NCBI RefSeq assembly: GCF_008728635.1
Contig: NZ_CP044285.1
Location: 1,984,001-2,048,000, forward strand
Source of the DNA: Hymenobacter baengnokdamensis
GTDB lineage: Bacteria > Bacteroidota > Bacteroidia > Cytophagales > Hymenobacteraceae
DNA: 64,000 bases
Direction: 5' to 3'
Both the position numbers and the translations under genes were made by a program. Below are positions 46,022-55,224 of this stretch, in pieces. Each line of letters starts with the position of its first letter. Position 1 is the stretch's first letter. Under the pieces are notes generated by a model. The model did not search any database. It saw only the letters and a list, made by a program, of their open reading frames with translations, and had not been told where the DNA came from.

Positions 46022-48178
46022 ATGCCTCTATCAGTTGTTGCCAAAAAACGAATTCTTTACGGCCTGGCCGGCCTGACAGTGGTGCTGCTACTAGCGCTCG
46101 GCGTGTTTCTATGGAAGCGCCAGCAGCTGCTGAACTACGCGTTGGGCAGAGTCAAAACCCGGATTGAGCAGAAGTACCCAGTAGTGCTCACCTTGGGCCC
46201 CGCGCATTTTACGAACCTCAAAACTGTAGAAATCGGGGGCATGCGCCTGGTGCCGACCGCCGCGGCCGGACCAGCGGCAGTCGGCGATACGCTGCTCACC
46301 GCTCGCCGCCTGCAAGTCAGCCTGAGCTTACGGTCGCTTTTTGCCGGGCGGCCGGTGTTTAGCGACTTGCAGATTGAGCGGGCCCACCTGACGGCGCACA
46401 AGGATGCGCGAGGGGGTAACAATTTCTCTTTTCTGCTAAAGAAAAAGGGACCGGCGCCGGTGGCCCGCGATACCGTACACGGTACTAATTATGGCTTGCT
46501 GCTCAACCAGGTGCTTGATGCGGGCTTCGGTAATGTGCCGGGTGCGGCCGATTTCACCCAGTTTGTAGTGAGCTACCACAGCCCCGACCACCGGGTGCAG
46601 CTCACCATGCCGCGCCTTACCATCGACGATGGGCAGGTGCAGGGGCGGCTCACGGCCAGCGTAGATGAGGTAGTGAACGAGCTGGGTATGAGCGGCAGCA
46701 TTGACCCCAGCGACTACGCCCTGAACCTGCGGCTGTTTGGGGTAAATGGCTCGGTCCAGGTACCTTACGTGGCGCAGCGCTTCGGGGCGCTGGTGTCGTT
46801 CGATACCGTGCGGGTGCAATTGACGGGCAAAGAGTTTACTGCCGATGAGCAAACCGGCGGCCAGCTAACCGTGCATGGCTCGGTGGCGGCGCGCAACTTC
46901 AGCTTTTTTCATAAGCGCCTCTCTTCCGAAGATATCGTGGTGCACCAGGGGCAGCTCGATTTTGTGGCTACGCTGGGGCGGGGTATGTTCTCGCTCGACC
47001 CCGGCACGCGGGCCGTGCTCAATCAGCTGGTGTTTCACCCCGAAATAGCGGTGCGCCTCAAGCCCCGGCTGGCCGTTAAGATTAAGGTAGATTCGGACCC
47101 CACGCCCACCAACGCCTTCTTCAACTCACTGCCCGAAGGCATGTTTGATGTGGTGACCGGGACGGCCGGCACCGGCACGCTGGCGTATCACCTCAAAGCT
47201 GACGTGGATATGGCGCGCGTCGACAGCCTGCACCTCGACTCGTCGCTGCAGCCCAGCAAGGATTTTAGTATCACGCACTTCGGGGCTGAAGATTTACGCA
47301 TGCTGGAAGGAGAGTTTCCCTTTACGGCCTACAACGACCGGGGCGACTCGCTGCGCACGTTTATGGTTGGGCCGAGCAACCCCGACTTCACGCCGTTTGC
47401 CGAAGTCTCGCCTTTTATGCCCGCCGTAATCCAAACCACCGAAGACCCGCAGTTTTTCCGGCATCACGGCTTCATGGAAAAAGCTTTCGTGAATGCGGCT
47501 ATCGAAGACATTAAGGAGAAGCGCTTTGCCCGCGGTGGCAGCACGCTGAGTATGCAGCTGGTGAAGAACGTATTTCTGAGCCGCGAAAAAACCGTGGGCC
47601 GCAAGGCGGAGGAAATGCTCATGGTATGGCTGATTGAAAACTGGCTCGTCGACCGCACCCACACGCTTACCAAGCAGCGCATGTTTGAGATTTACCTCAA
47701 CATTGTGGAGTGGGGGCCCACGGCCTACCGCTGGCCCAGCGGCAAGCGCGGGGTGTACGGCATTCGGGAGGCCGCGCTTTTTTACTACGCCAAGCGCCCC
47801 AGCGAGCTGAATCTGGGCGAGTGCATCTACCTGGCCAGCATCATTCCCAAGCCAAAGTATTATAAGGAATCATTTAATGTATATGGCGAGCTGCGGGGCA
47901 CCACGCGCTGGTATTTCCGCTTCATTGCCGACATCATGCAGAATAAGAACCTGATAACAGCCAGCCAGCGCGACAACCTGAGTTATTCAGTGAGCCTGAA
48001 AGGGCCGGCCAACAAATATATAGTTCGCGCTATACGTGATACAGTGCGCACGGTGCAGCCCGGCGACACGGCCGAGCTGGCTCCCCTCAACCTCGTAGAC
48101 CTGTTGAATACCGGCGCGCAGCCCGCCCCGCCCGCCCCCGGCGGTAGCCCGGCCCCGCCGCCCGGCCCCCGGCCTTAG
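46022..48178 (+). CDS. AsmA-like region fused to GT51 peptidoglycan transglycosylase
   Basis: A 718-residue membrane-anchored protein. One helix near residues 10-30 (ILYGLAGLTVVLLLALGVFLW). About residues 35-450 form an AsmA-type periplasmic region (LGPAHFTNLKTVEIGGMRLV; DLQIERAHLTAHKDARGGNNF). The GT51 lytic-independent glycan polymerase domain follows: EDPQFFRHHG (catalytic Glu), RGGSTLSMQLVKNVFLSREKT, MFEIYLNIVEWGP (second Glu) and ECIYLASIIPKP. No transpeptidase domain: a monofunctional glycan polymerase with a large extra domain. A Pro-rich end (PAPPAPGG) follows. Confidence 0.85.
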   Translation: MPLSVVAKKRILYGLAGLTVVLLLALGVFLWKRQQLLNYALGRVKTRIEQKYPVVLTLGPAHFTNLKTVEIGGMRLVPTAAAGPAAVGDTLLTARRLQVSLSLRSLFAGRPVFSDLQIERAHLTAHKDARGGNNFSFLLKKKGPAPVARDTVHGTNYGLLLNQVLDAGFGNVPGAADFTQFVVSYHSPDHRVQLTMPRLTIDDGQVQGRLTASVDEVVNELGMSGSIDPSDYALNLRLFGVNGSVQVPYVAQRFGALVSFDTVRVQLTGKEFTADEQTGGQLTVHGSVAARNFSFFHKRLSSEDIVVHQGQLDFVATLGRGMFSLDPGTRAVLNQLVFHPEIAVRLKPRLAVKIKVDSDPTPTNAFFNSLPEGMFDVVTGTAGTGTLAYHLKADVDMARVDSLHLDSSLQPSKDFSITHFGAEDLRMLEGEFPFTAYNDRGDSLRTFMVGPSNPDFTPFAEVSPFMPAVIQTTEDPQFFRHHGFMEKAFVNAAIEDIKEKRFARGGSTLSMQLVKNVFLSREKTVGRKAEEMLMVWLIENWLVDRTHTLTKQRMFEIYLNIVEWGPTAYRWPSGKRGVYGIREAALFYYAKRPSELNLGECIYLASIIPKPKYYKESFNVYGELRGTTRWYFRFIADIMQNKNLITASQRDNLSYSVSLKGPANKYIVRAIRDTVRTVQPGDTAELAPLNLVDLLNTGAQPAPPAPGGSPAPPPGPRP

Positions 48179-48254
48179 CAAGGCAGCTTCTTTTTAACAT
48201 TTAGCCCGGCTGTTGGTTATCAGTCGCTTTTACATCACAATTGCTGACTTCATT

Positions 48255-48830
48255 ATGAAAATCACCGTACTTGCCATGGCTGCTGCTGCCACGCTCAGCC
48301 TGGCGTTCACCACTCACCAGCCCACGCCTATGCACCCCGCCGAAACTGCCGCCGCGCCCGGCACCGTGTACGACTTTACCGTGAAGACTATCGACGGTAA
48401 AGAAGTGAAGCTGAGCAAGTATAAAGGCAAGAAAATCCTTATTGTGAACACCGCTTCCAAGTGCGGCTTCACGCCCCAGTACAAGGAGCTGGAAGAGCTG
48501 TCGAAAAAGTACGCGGGCAAGGTGACGGTGCTCGGCTTTCCTTCCAACAGCTTCAACCAGGAACTGGCTTCGAATGAAGAAGTATCAGCTTTCTGTGAGA
48601 AGAACTACGGCGTAACCTTCCCGCTGTTTTCCACCGTTGCGGTAAAAGGCGACGATGCCACGCCGCTCTATAAGTTTTTGGCCGACAAGGAGAAGAACGG
48701 CGCCGTGAGCGACGTGCCTACCTGGAATTTCTGCAAGTACCTGGTCGATGAGAAAGGCCACGTAGTAGCCTTCTACCCTTCTAAGGTGAAGCCCCTGAGC
48801 GACGAGCTGGTGGCGGCTATCACGAAGTAG
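48255..48830 (+). CDS. Exported glutathione-peroxidase-family protein
   Basis: A 191-residue thiol peroxidase with a signal peptide (MKITVLAMAAAATLSLAFTT). The peroxidatic Cys is in NTASKCGFTPQY; WNF (PTWNFCKYL) supplies the conserved Trp/Asn. The usual FPCNQFG block reads FPSNSFNQE, so the canonical Gln of the tetrad and the nearby Cys are replaced by Ser. An extra Cys in SAFCEKNYG may resolve. The ATG at 48255 begins the signal. It likely reduces peroxides with thioredoxin in the periplasm or outer leaflet. Confidence 0.88.
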   Translation: MKITVLAMAAAATLSLAFTTHQPTPMHPAETAAAPGTVYDFTVKTIDGKEVKLSKYKGKKILIVNTASKCGFTPQYKELEELSKKYAGKVTVLGFPSNSFNQELASNEEVSAFCEKNYGVTFPLFSTVAVKGDDATPLYKFLADKEKNGAVSDVPTWNFCKYLVDEKGHVVAFYPSKVKPLSDELVAAITK

Positions 48831-48849
48831 ATTGCGTCGACTTCGCCAG

Positions 48850-48959
48850 AAACAGAACGTCATGCTGAACGAAAGGAAGCAGCCCGCTCGCGCCGTTAAG
48901 GGTAATAACCCAACGATTCGGTCGAGCTGCTTCCTTTCGTTCAGCATGACGTTCTGTTT
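48850..48959. repeat. 34-bp perfect palindrome with 42-base loop (REP/MITE-like)
   Basis: Arms 48850-48883 and 48926-48959 are perfectly complementary (AAACAGAACGTCATGCTGAA...). The element lies between gpx and menA. It resembles the scattered palindromic elements common in Hymenobacter and other Bacteroidota, but only one copy is in the window. It may also act as a terminator of gpx. Confidence 0.75.
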
Positions 48960-48995
48960 GAGCTAAAATAACCCTTTGGTAACCAACTATTTCTG

Positions 48996-49913
48996 ATGTC
49001 TCCCTGGATTTCTGCATTTCGTCCGCGCACCCTGCCCTTGGCGTTGGCCAGTATTCTTACGGGGGGCTTTCTGGCTAAGGCAACCGGGCAGTTCAATGGC
49101 CCTGTAGTAGCGCTGGCGGCCTTTACTACCATTCTGCTTCAAATACTTAGCAACCTGGCCAACGACTACGGCGACTCGCAGAACGGAGCCGACAGCGTGC
49201 ACCGCCAGGGCCCGCTGCGGGCCGTGCAGAGCGGGGCCATCACGCCAGCCGAAATGAAGCGGGCCATGTGGGGATTTGGCGCGGCGGCTTTGGTAAGTGG
49301 CGTGGCGCTGCTGCTGCTGGCCTTGGGTTTGGCCGGGGCGTGGGTACTGCTGGCGTTTTTTGTGCTGGGGCTGGCGGCTATCTGGGCGGCGGTAAACTAC
49401 ACGGCGGGCGCGCGGCCATACGGCTACGCCGGCCTGGGAGATATATCGGTTTTTATATTCTTTGGTATCGTGGGCGTGTGCGGCACCTACTTCCTGCAAG
49501 CCTATTCGTGGAAGCATGAGGTGGCGCAGTCGCTGCCGCTGGCCGTGCTGCTACCGGCGGCTGCCCTGGGCTGCTTTGCTACGGCCGTGCTGAACGTCAA
49601 CAACATCCGCGATATTGCTTCGGATAAGCTGGCCGGTAAAATCACGGTACCCGTGCGGCTGGGACCGCAGCACGCGCGCCGCTACCACTGGCTGCTGCTG
49701 CTACTGGGCGTGGCTTGCGCAGTGCTGTACGTGGCCCTTACCTATCACTCGCCCTGGCAGTGGCTCTTCGTGCTGAGCCTGCCCCTGTTTGCCTTCAACG
49801 GCCTTCAGGTATGGAGCCGCCAGGAGTCGCAGCATCTCGACCCGTTGCTTAAGCAAATGGCATTGAGCACGCTCGTATTTACGGTGCTGTTCGGGCTGGG
49901 GCAGGTGCTGTAG
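48996..49913 (+). CDS. menA: 1,4-dihydroxy-2-naphthoate polyprenyltransferase
   Basis: Attaches the isoprenoid tail to DHNA in menaquinone synthesis, in the inner membrane. The 305-residue product has eight to nine helices. The first Asp-rich metal motif is NDYGDSQNGAD near residue 65. The second region reads NNIRDIASDKLAGKITVPVRLG. Length and motifs are typical of UbiA-family MenA. Only five bases separate its stop from the convergent DUF3160 gene. Confidence 0.93.
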   Translation: MSPWISAFRPRTLPLALASILTGGFLAKATGQFNGPVVALAAFTTILLQILSNLANDYGDSQNGADSVHRQGPLRAVQSGAITPAEMKRAMWGFGAAALVSGVALLLLALGLAGAWVLLAFFVLGLAAIWAAVNYTAGARPYGYAGLGDISVFIFFGIVGVCGTYFLQAYSWKHEVAQSLPLAVLLPAAALGCFATAVLNVNNIRDIASDKLAGKITVPVRLGPQHARRYHWLLLLLGVACAVLYVALTYHSPWQWLFVLSLPLFAFNGLQVWSRQESQHLDPLLKQMALSTLVFTVLFGLGQVL

Positions 49914-49918
49914 AGGAA

Positions 49919-52540
49919 CTACTCGCTGTTAGCGGGTAGTCCAAAGCCTATTCCAACACTGCCCTTCTCATTTTTGAGGCTATTCTTGTTCAGGGCGGGT
50001 ACGGGCACGATTAAGTCGTGGAGCCAAATAGGGCGGGGAGGTGGCGATTTGGCTAACTGCGCCTGCCACTCCTCATCGGTATAACGCTTGGTACTTACAA
50101 ACTCGTAGTAGCTGAATACCGCACCCCGCATCAGCACGGGGGTGCCGTTGACTTCGACTACTACATATAGTGCATCAGCCGCGCCAACGGCCTCTTCCAG
50201 CACATCGCTGTTATAGGCGTATACATCGGCGGCCAGTGCCACACGGCGCTCGCGCTCGGGTAACGGGTCACCTCCATTGAGCTTTAGGGTGCGAAGCGTT
50301 AAACTTTCCACTTCGCCACCAATATGCGAAAGGTCTTTCATTTCCTCTAGGCTTAGCGCTTGGTGCGCGACCTCCTTACTGGCCAAGCGGTACAGCTTGG
50401 CCGTCAGCTTACGCAGGTCTTTGTTCAGGCTGTCTAGGTGGGGCGTATTGGCGTGCAGGCGGTGCAGGGCCTGAGCTTGGAAATCGAGCAGCGCCAGCGC
50501 ATTTTTCCAGAAGGGTATAGTAGGCTCGACATACCCAAGGTGGTGGGGTGGGGGTGGGCCACCACCGCCGCCACCCATTTCTGCTCCCATTGGCTGCTCT
50601 GAATACAGCAGTAAGTCGTGCTTCAGCTCGGTCCAGCCGCCAAGAGCAGTGCTGAGATTACGCCGCTGCCAGGCCGGCGTACGGGTAAATAACGGTGGCG
50701 TAGGATCGGCCGAGGGCGCGTTCAGGCTCAGCAATACCTGCATGGTTTTGGTATACAGGTTCTGGTCCCAGTTGCGGTCGCGGGCAAAGCGTTTCTGCAC
50801 CGCACGTAACGTGTCGGGATAAGCTGGCCAAGCGGTAGCTTCCTTAAATTGATTCAACAAGATGTCTTCCGCTGTGTGGTTGCCGAAGGCGGCAAAGGCA
50901 TCCAGCCCTTTAGGAAAAGGCCGCTTGGGGTTAGGCTTCAGCACCTCTGTGAGCCGCGACAATATTTCTCCGTCAAACGTGTAGCGCCCGGCCGTGAATA
51001 ATAGTATGGGCCGCGCCAGGGCCGTAACTGCTTTTGAAGTAGCGCCTTTCGGGCGGATGCGGTCGGTACCGGCGGCCACCAGCTGATGGCGCAGTCGAGC
51101 CAGTGTGGTGGGCGTGGCCAGCTGGTCGAGCGTTCGCCCAGCGTAATCGGTTTTGAGCAAGTGCAGCAGGTGGGTGAGCGAGCGGTTGTCCTCATCACCC
51201 ACCAATACATCGAGCACGTGGGTGAGGTCGGTAAAGCCCTGGGTCGCCTGCGGGCTAGCAGCCAATGCTTTAGCTAGGGCCGCAGCGTGCAGCAGCCCGG
51301 CATCCGAATCGAGAAAAACCGGGGCTGTGTTCAACCATTTCACCGTGCGGAAGTAACGCCGTGTGGTGTCGTTGCGGGTGTACATGCCGCGCGGCTTCAT
51401 GGCCTGATACTGAAACAGCGAATCCTGCAAAAACAACGAGCTTTTAGCTTGAGCCGCCGTGCCGAGCGCTACCTCGCTGGCTACCTGCCCGGCGTAGGCT
51501 CCAGTTACCGGCTGTACGCTGCCGGTGAGCAGATTGCGGCTGATAGCGTAGTAAGCAGTAGCCCACTCGGCTGCGTCGCGGGCCTGTGGATTCTGGCACT
51601 GGCTGGCTAGGGCTTGGGCCTGGATAGTGCCCTGGCTCAGCATTTGGGCTACGATGGGGGCGAGGCGCTCTTCCTCCACATCGCTCAGAATGCCATTCAG
51701 GTACTTGTGCAGCAGTTGTAGGAGCAGGTCGGTAGTGACGAAGTTGGGCGTATAGGTGTACTCATTCTGGTCGTAGAGGTAGAATAACTGCTCCTCTCGG
51801 GTGGGCACGATGGCAAAGTTTTGACGGACCAGCGCCGCCCGCCAGGCCGGCGTCAGGGGATATTCCCGTTGGTTTACCACAAAGTCGATGCCTATCATCG
51901 GGTAGCCGGCCTGCGAGGTTACTCTGTGCTCCAGCAACACCAACTCCTGGGCGTGGATTCTTTTGGCAAAAGCTGCTTCCTGCTTATTCAGCGGGACTGG
52001 TATTGGCTGTGGGCTGTAGACCTCACCTATAAACTTTGCGTTGGTGTCCCACACCGGTCGATACCATTTGCGCTGGTCAAAATAGTTGCGTACTGTACTG
52101 TTCATAAAGCAGTAGCCATTGCGGGCGTATAACTCATTGCGCAATAAAAGCAGGTCGAGGTATGACTTGCCGGCCAGGTTCTGGTTGAAGTTAAGTGGAG
52201 GCGGAGTGGCATGATGTCCTCCCTCGGTGGTGGCAAATTCATTGTAGCCTTCCCCGGTTTCATAAAATTCTTTAATCTCGGGACTGCGGTACAGGGTAGT
52301 CAACCGGGCTTTATTCTCGGTCAGTTGTACTGGTACCAACTCTCCAAACCCGTTATCCTGCATCATATCAGAAAAGACGGGTGCTATTGACTGCCTTGCC
52401 CCAGGCGTTGCAACAATGGCAGGGTTTTTTTGGCCAACTGGGGTAGGCAGCGCAGCCGAACGCTGCCGCCAATAAATGCTCAAGGCGGCTGACACCAGCG
52501 CCAGTACACTCAGCGCCACGAATAGAGGTCTGCGGTTCAT
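49919..52540 (-). CDS. YARHG-DUF3160 exported protein
   Basis: An 873-residue exported protein. An N-terminal membrane/signal segment (FVALSVLALVSAALSIYW) is followed by a YARHG domain near residues 125-165 (LLRNELYARNGYCFMNSTVRNYF, WYRP) and a long DUF3160 region (YTYTPNFVTTDLLLQLLHKYLN; TYDGEILSRL-type blocks; YAYNSDVLEEAVGAADALYVVVEVNG). No catalytic motif is recognised. It lies 20 bases after the capA-like gene on the same strand, so the two were probably co-transcribed before the IS insertion. Exported location is likely; the function is unknown. Confidence 0.88.
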   Translation of the reverse strand: MNRRPLFVALSVLALVSAALSIYWRQRSAALPTPVGQKNPAIVATPGARQSIAPVFSDMMQDNGFGELVPVQLTENKARLTTLYRSPEIKEFYETGEGYNEFATTEGGHHATPPPLNFNQNLAGKSYLDLLLLRNELYARNGYCFMNSTVRNYFDQRKWYRPVWDTNAKFIGEVYSPQPIPVPLNKQEAAFAKRIHAQELVLLEHRVTSQAGYPMIGIDFVVNQREYPLTPAWRAALVRQNFAIVPTREEQLFYLYDQNEYTYTPNFVTTDLLLQLLHKYLNGILSDVEEERLAPIVAQMLSQGTIQAQALASQCQNPQARDAAEWATAYYAISRNLLTGSVQPVTGAYAGQVASEVALGTAAQAKSSLFLQDSLFQYQAMKPRGMYTRNDTTRRYFRTVKWLNTAPVFLDSDAGLLHAAALAKALAASPQATQGFTDLTHVLDVLVGDEDNRSLTHLLHLLKTDYAGRTLDQLATPTTLARLRHQLVAAGTDRIRPKGATSKAVTALARPILLFTAGRYTFDGEILSRLTEVLKPNPKRPFPKGLDAFAAFGNHTAEDILLNQFKEATAWPAYPDTLRAVQKRFARDRNWDQNLYTKTMQVLLSLNAPSADPTPPLFTRTPAWQRRNLSTALGGWTELKHDLLLYSEQPMGAEMGGGGGGPPPPHHLGYVEPTIPFWKNALALLDFQAQALHRLHANTPHLDSLNKDLRKLTAKLYRLASKEVAHQALSLEEMKDLSHIGGEVESLTLRTLKLNGGDPLPERERRVALAADVYAYNSDVLEEAVGAADALYVVVEVNGTPVLMRGAVFSYYEFVSTKRYTDEEWQAQLAKSPPPRPIWLHDLIVPVPALNKNSLKNEKGSVGIGFGLPANSE

Positions 52541-52559
52541 ATGTGAATTTATATATCAA

Positions 52560-53784
52560 CTAATGTGTTGGGCCGCTTGGCTGCACAAAGGCCCGATATA
52601 CTGCCGTCCGCGACAGTCGCCGCGCCAGAAATTTATCGAGTACCAGTCCAAACCCTTGCCAATGATAGTTCCCAATGCAATAGCGACCAGCTGTTTCCTG
52701 CTCAATAGTTTGCACATAAGTGAGGCCGTGCGTATATACAGCTTTAAAAAAAACGATATCGAACATCAGTCGCGACCCGCGCCAGCGTGGGTGCAACTGC
52801 CCACTGCTGTCGAGGCTATACACGAATAGCCGCCGTCGCACCACGCCATCGAGCGGCGTGCGCTTCACCGGTCCGATGAGCAAATCGGGCTGACCATCGT
52901 TATCCACATCGCCTTGCGCAAACCGGTACACCGGAAAACCTAGTGACAATACCGTTTCGGCATCGCCGGAGCGGGCGCGTACTTGGTATTGGCGCATATG
53001 AGGTAAATAATGCAGGCGCACAGTGGTGCGCCTGCCACTCGGCCCGGTCAGCGTGAGGTGCTTTACAAGATAGGCGGGTAGTGAGTCGGTCGCCGTAGCC
53101 GGCACGGTGGGACGCGCCTGCCAACCGGCCGCATTGGTGGCGATAAAAGAGGCGCTGGTATCGGTAGGGTTGAGACGCCGGACTAGGGCCTGAGCAGTTG
53201 ATGCATCGGTAGCGAGCTGCGGCACCGCTCCGGCCAAGCGCAGAGGCCGTAGATACGTGGCGTTGACCCAACCATTGTGCAGGTCAAAATCGACCTGTGT
53301 GGCCAGCTCAGTAGCTGAGCCGCGCCGGTCAAACAGAAAGTTGCCCAGACTATATACAATGGGTCGGCCCCGATAAAACTCTACCGGTTGCACCACGTGG
53401 GGGTGCGCACCTATCACAGCCGCTGCGCCCGCGTCGACGAGGTCGTGGGCCTGTTGACGCTGCTCGGTGCTGGGCTGAGCAGCGTACTCAGTGCCCCAGT
53501 GCAGATATACCAGCACTGCTCGCTCAGGAAACAGCGTTTTGTAAGTCGCCACCCGCTCGCAGAGAGTGGCAAAGTCGTGGCCACATACGCAGCCTTCGCC
53601 AGCAATCTGCTGTGTCAAGGCTGAGTAGGCAAAGATTACTACGCTGCTATCGGCTCCCAGCACCGTAGGCAGGCAGCCCGCCAGCGAGTCGGACTGGTAG
53701 CCAAGCATTCCCAACTGCGCCACCTTCCCGGCGCGGGCCGTGGCGCTCAGGCCAGGCAGATGTTGGTCGAGGGTGTGGTTATTA
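52560..53784 (-). pseudogene. capA-like gene, 3' fragment separated by IS630
   Basis: This encodes about 408 C-terminal residues of a CapA/PgsA-type metallophosphatase-like protein (PF09587). It resumes at NNHTLDQHLPGL and has LVYLHWGTEY, DLVDAGAAAVIGAHPHVVQP and GRPIVYSLGNFLFD, then a C-terminal FG-GAP-like segment (GDVDNDGQPDLLIG). The reading frame joins that of the fragment at 54879-55224 when the IS and one TA are removed. A long ORF extends upstream into the IS in a frame not used by the transposase, which is chance. It may be expressed as a truncated protein, but it lacks the first metal-binding motifs. Confidence 0.85.
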
Positions 53785-54878
53785 TACCCGTCACGAAGTG
53801 GGTTGCGAATCCAGGAGGTGAAAGTTGAGGGTAAGTAAGGACGCGAGTTCTTGGCCGAACTCGTTGAGTCGGGAGAAGAAGCCGAGCACGGCTTGTCGGA
53901 AGTGGCCCTTGGTGCGGTAAAAGGTGGCGTTGATGATTTTCTGGCGCAGGAACTTCCACAGGCGCTCAATCAGGTTCAGGTTGGGCGAATAGGGCGGCAG
54001 AAAGACCTGCACCAGGGGCTTATCGGCCAGCCACTGGGTCAGTTCCTGGTTTTTGTAGTAGCGGGCGTTGTCGCAGACCACGTAAATCGGTTGGCTGGGA
54101 TGGGCGGCCAGCAGCTGTTCGTATAAGGCTTTTGTGCTCTGGGCGTTGACGCAGGCCGTTTCGTGCACGTACACCTGCGTAGGGCAGTGCGCGTTGAGGG
54201 CCGCGTTCAGATTCACCCGTTCGCGTCCGCTGACCGTAGGCAGGGGCCGCTGTGCGCCTTTTTCGGTCCAGGCCCGGGTGCAGCGGGTGTTGTGGGTGGG
54301 GTGGGCCGCGTCGGCAAAATACACCACGGCGTCGCCGGCCGCAGCCCGTTCCAGCAGGGGCTGCAACCGGTTGGCCAGAAAAGCGGCCTGCGCGTCGGCG
54401 TCCGCTTCGCAAGGCATGGGCGTGGTGAGCTTGTACACAAAGCCCAACCGGTGTAGCAGGTCCGTCAGGCCCGAAACCGAGTAGCGCACGCCGGTGGCCT
54501 GTGTCAGCCAGGCCTGCAACGGGCGGCAGTCGGTGTACAGGGTCCGGCGCAGCTCCTGGCACAAGCCGGCGAGTTGGGTGCTGGTCAGCAGCCCCCAGTA
54601 GCCGCGCTGCTCGTGGGCCAGGTACTTCTCCAAGCCCAACCGGGCAAAGGCCTCGGCGTAGCGGTACACCGTGCCATCATCCAGCCCCAAATCGTCGGCA
54701 ATGCTTCCCGCCGAGCGCCCCTTGTCCAGCAACAGCACCACCGTCACTTTTACGTAGCCCTCGTCATCGCGCCGTTGCTTTTGCAACGCACGCAACCGTT
54801 GGCGCTCCGGGTCGGTGAGGGAAACCTGCATGCCGCAAGTTTAATCAACGGCTTTCGCTTTTTACTTCGCGACGAGTT
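53785..54878 (-). mobile_element. IS630-family insertion sequence inside capA
   Basis: 1094 bp between duplicated TA dinucleotides (53783-53784 and 54879-54880). Imperfect terminal inverted repeats: the plus-left end TACCCGTCACGAAGT and the reverse of the right end AACTCGTCGCGAAGT match at 12 of 15 positions. Internal transposase spans nearly the whole length. TA target duplication is standard for this family. Removing the IS and one TA restores CTA-GCT-AAT-AAC in frame, so the insertion is precise and likely recent. Confidence 0.93.
53791..54831 (-). CDS. IS630-family transposase (intact)
   Basis: A 346-residue transposase. An N-terminal helix-turn-helix region is visible (GRSAGSIADDLGLDDGTVYRYAEAF), then a winged segment with VSGLTDLLHRLGFVYKL. 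The DDE core has YFADAAHP (Asp), VVCDNARYY (Asp) and PNLNLIERLWKFL (Glu), in family spacing. No frameshift or internal stop is present. ATG at 54831. The element may still be active. It lies in the same orientation as capA. Confidence 0.95.
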   Translation of the reverse strand: MQVSLTDPERQRLRALQKQRRDDEGYVKVTVVLLLDKGRSAGSIADDLGLDDGTVYRYAEAFARLGLEKYLAHEQRGYWGLLTSTQLAGLCQELRRTLYTDCRPLQAWLTQATGVRYSVSGLTDLLHRLGFVYKLTTPMPCEADADAQAAFLANRLQPLLERAAAGDAVVYFADAAHPTHNTRCTRAWTEKGAQRPLPTVSGRERVNLNAALNAHCPTQVYVHETACVNAQSTKALYEQLLAAHPSQPIYVVCDNARYYKNQELTQWLADKPLVQVFLPPYSPNLNLIERLWKFLRQKIINATFYRTKGHFRQAVLGFFSRLNEFGQELASLLTLNFHLLDSQPTS

Positions 54879-55224
54879 TAGCTAGCGAAAGGTGAGTAAG
54901 CCCCAGGCTGCGCAGCCAAGCAGCCCAGCACGGCTGGCCCTGAAATACAAACGTTTTGCTCGCTGGCCAAGCCGAGTCAGTGAGGGGACATTCCAGATTG
55001 CCAACTACGTAACAGCTGCTGGCCCACAGCGCTTGGGTAGTGCGCCGTAAAGCAGCACTATCGCGGGCCAGCGCAGCCGGTACGGTGCGGGCCAATAGTA
55101 CATCACCCACGATGCTCACCCGCAACAGTGGAGTAGCCAATTGTGGCCGACATCCCCTTAGCAACAGTAGCATAGGTACTATTACCTGATACGTGCTATT
55201 TGCTAATAGATTAAAAATCTGCAT
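54862..55224 (-). pseudogene. capA-like gene, 5' fragment truncated by IS630
   Basis: The N-terminal part of the CapA-like protein: a hydrophobic start (VIVPMLLLLRG), VSIVGDVLLARTV (first metal-binding motif region, Asp) and VGNLECPLTDS (Glu). The native frame ends at 54879 (LSLA) and the remainder, LVAK to a stop at 54862, is IS sequence. The ATG at 55224 overlaps the dnaX stop by 14 bases; an internal ATG at 55173 is an alternative. Original full length would be about 520 residues. Confidence 0.85.

Noticed and set aside
53785..53969. N-terminal 62 codons of the ORF 52560-53969
   Set aside because: These codons are IS sequence in a frame other than the transposase; they are not part of capA.
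54861..55224. CapA 5' fragment considered as a complete short protein
   Set aside because: Its last residues derive from the IS end and the remaining capA motifs resume beyond the IS.
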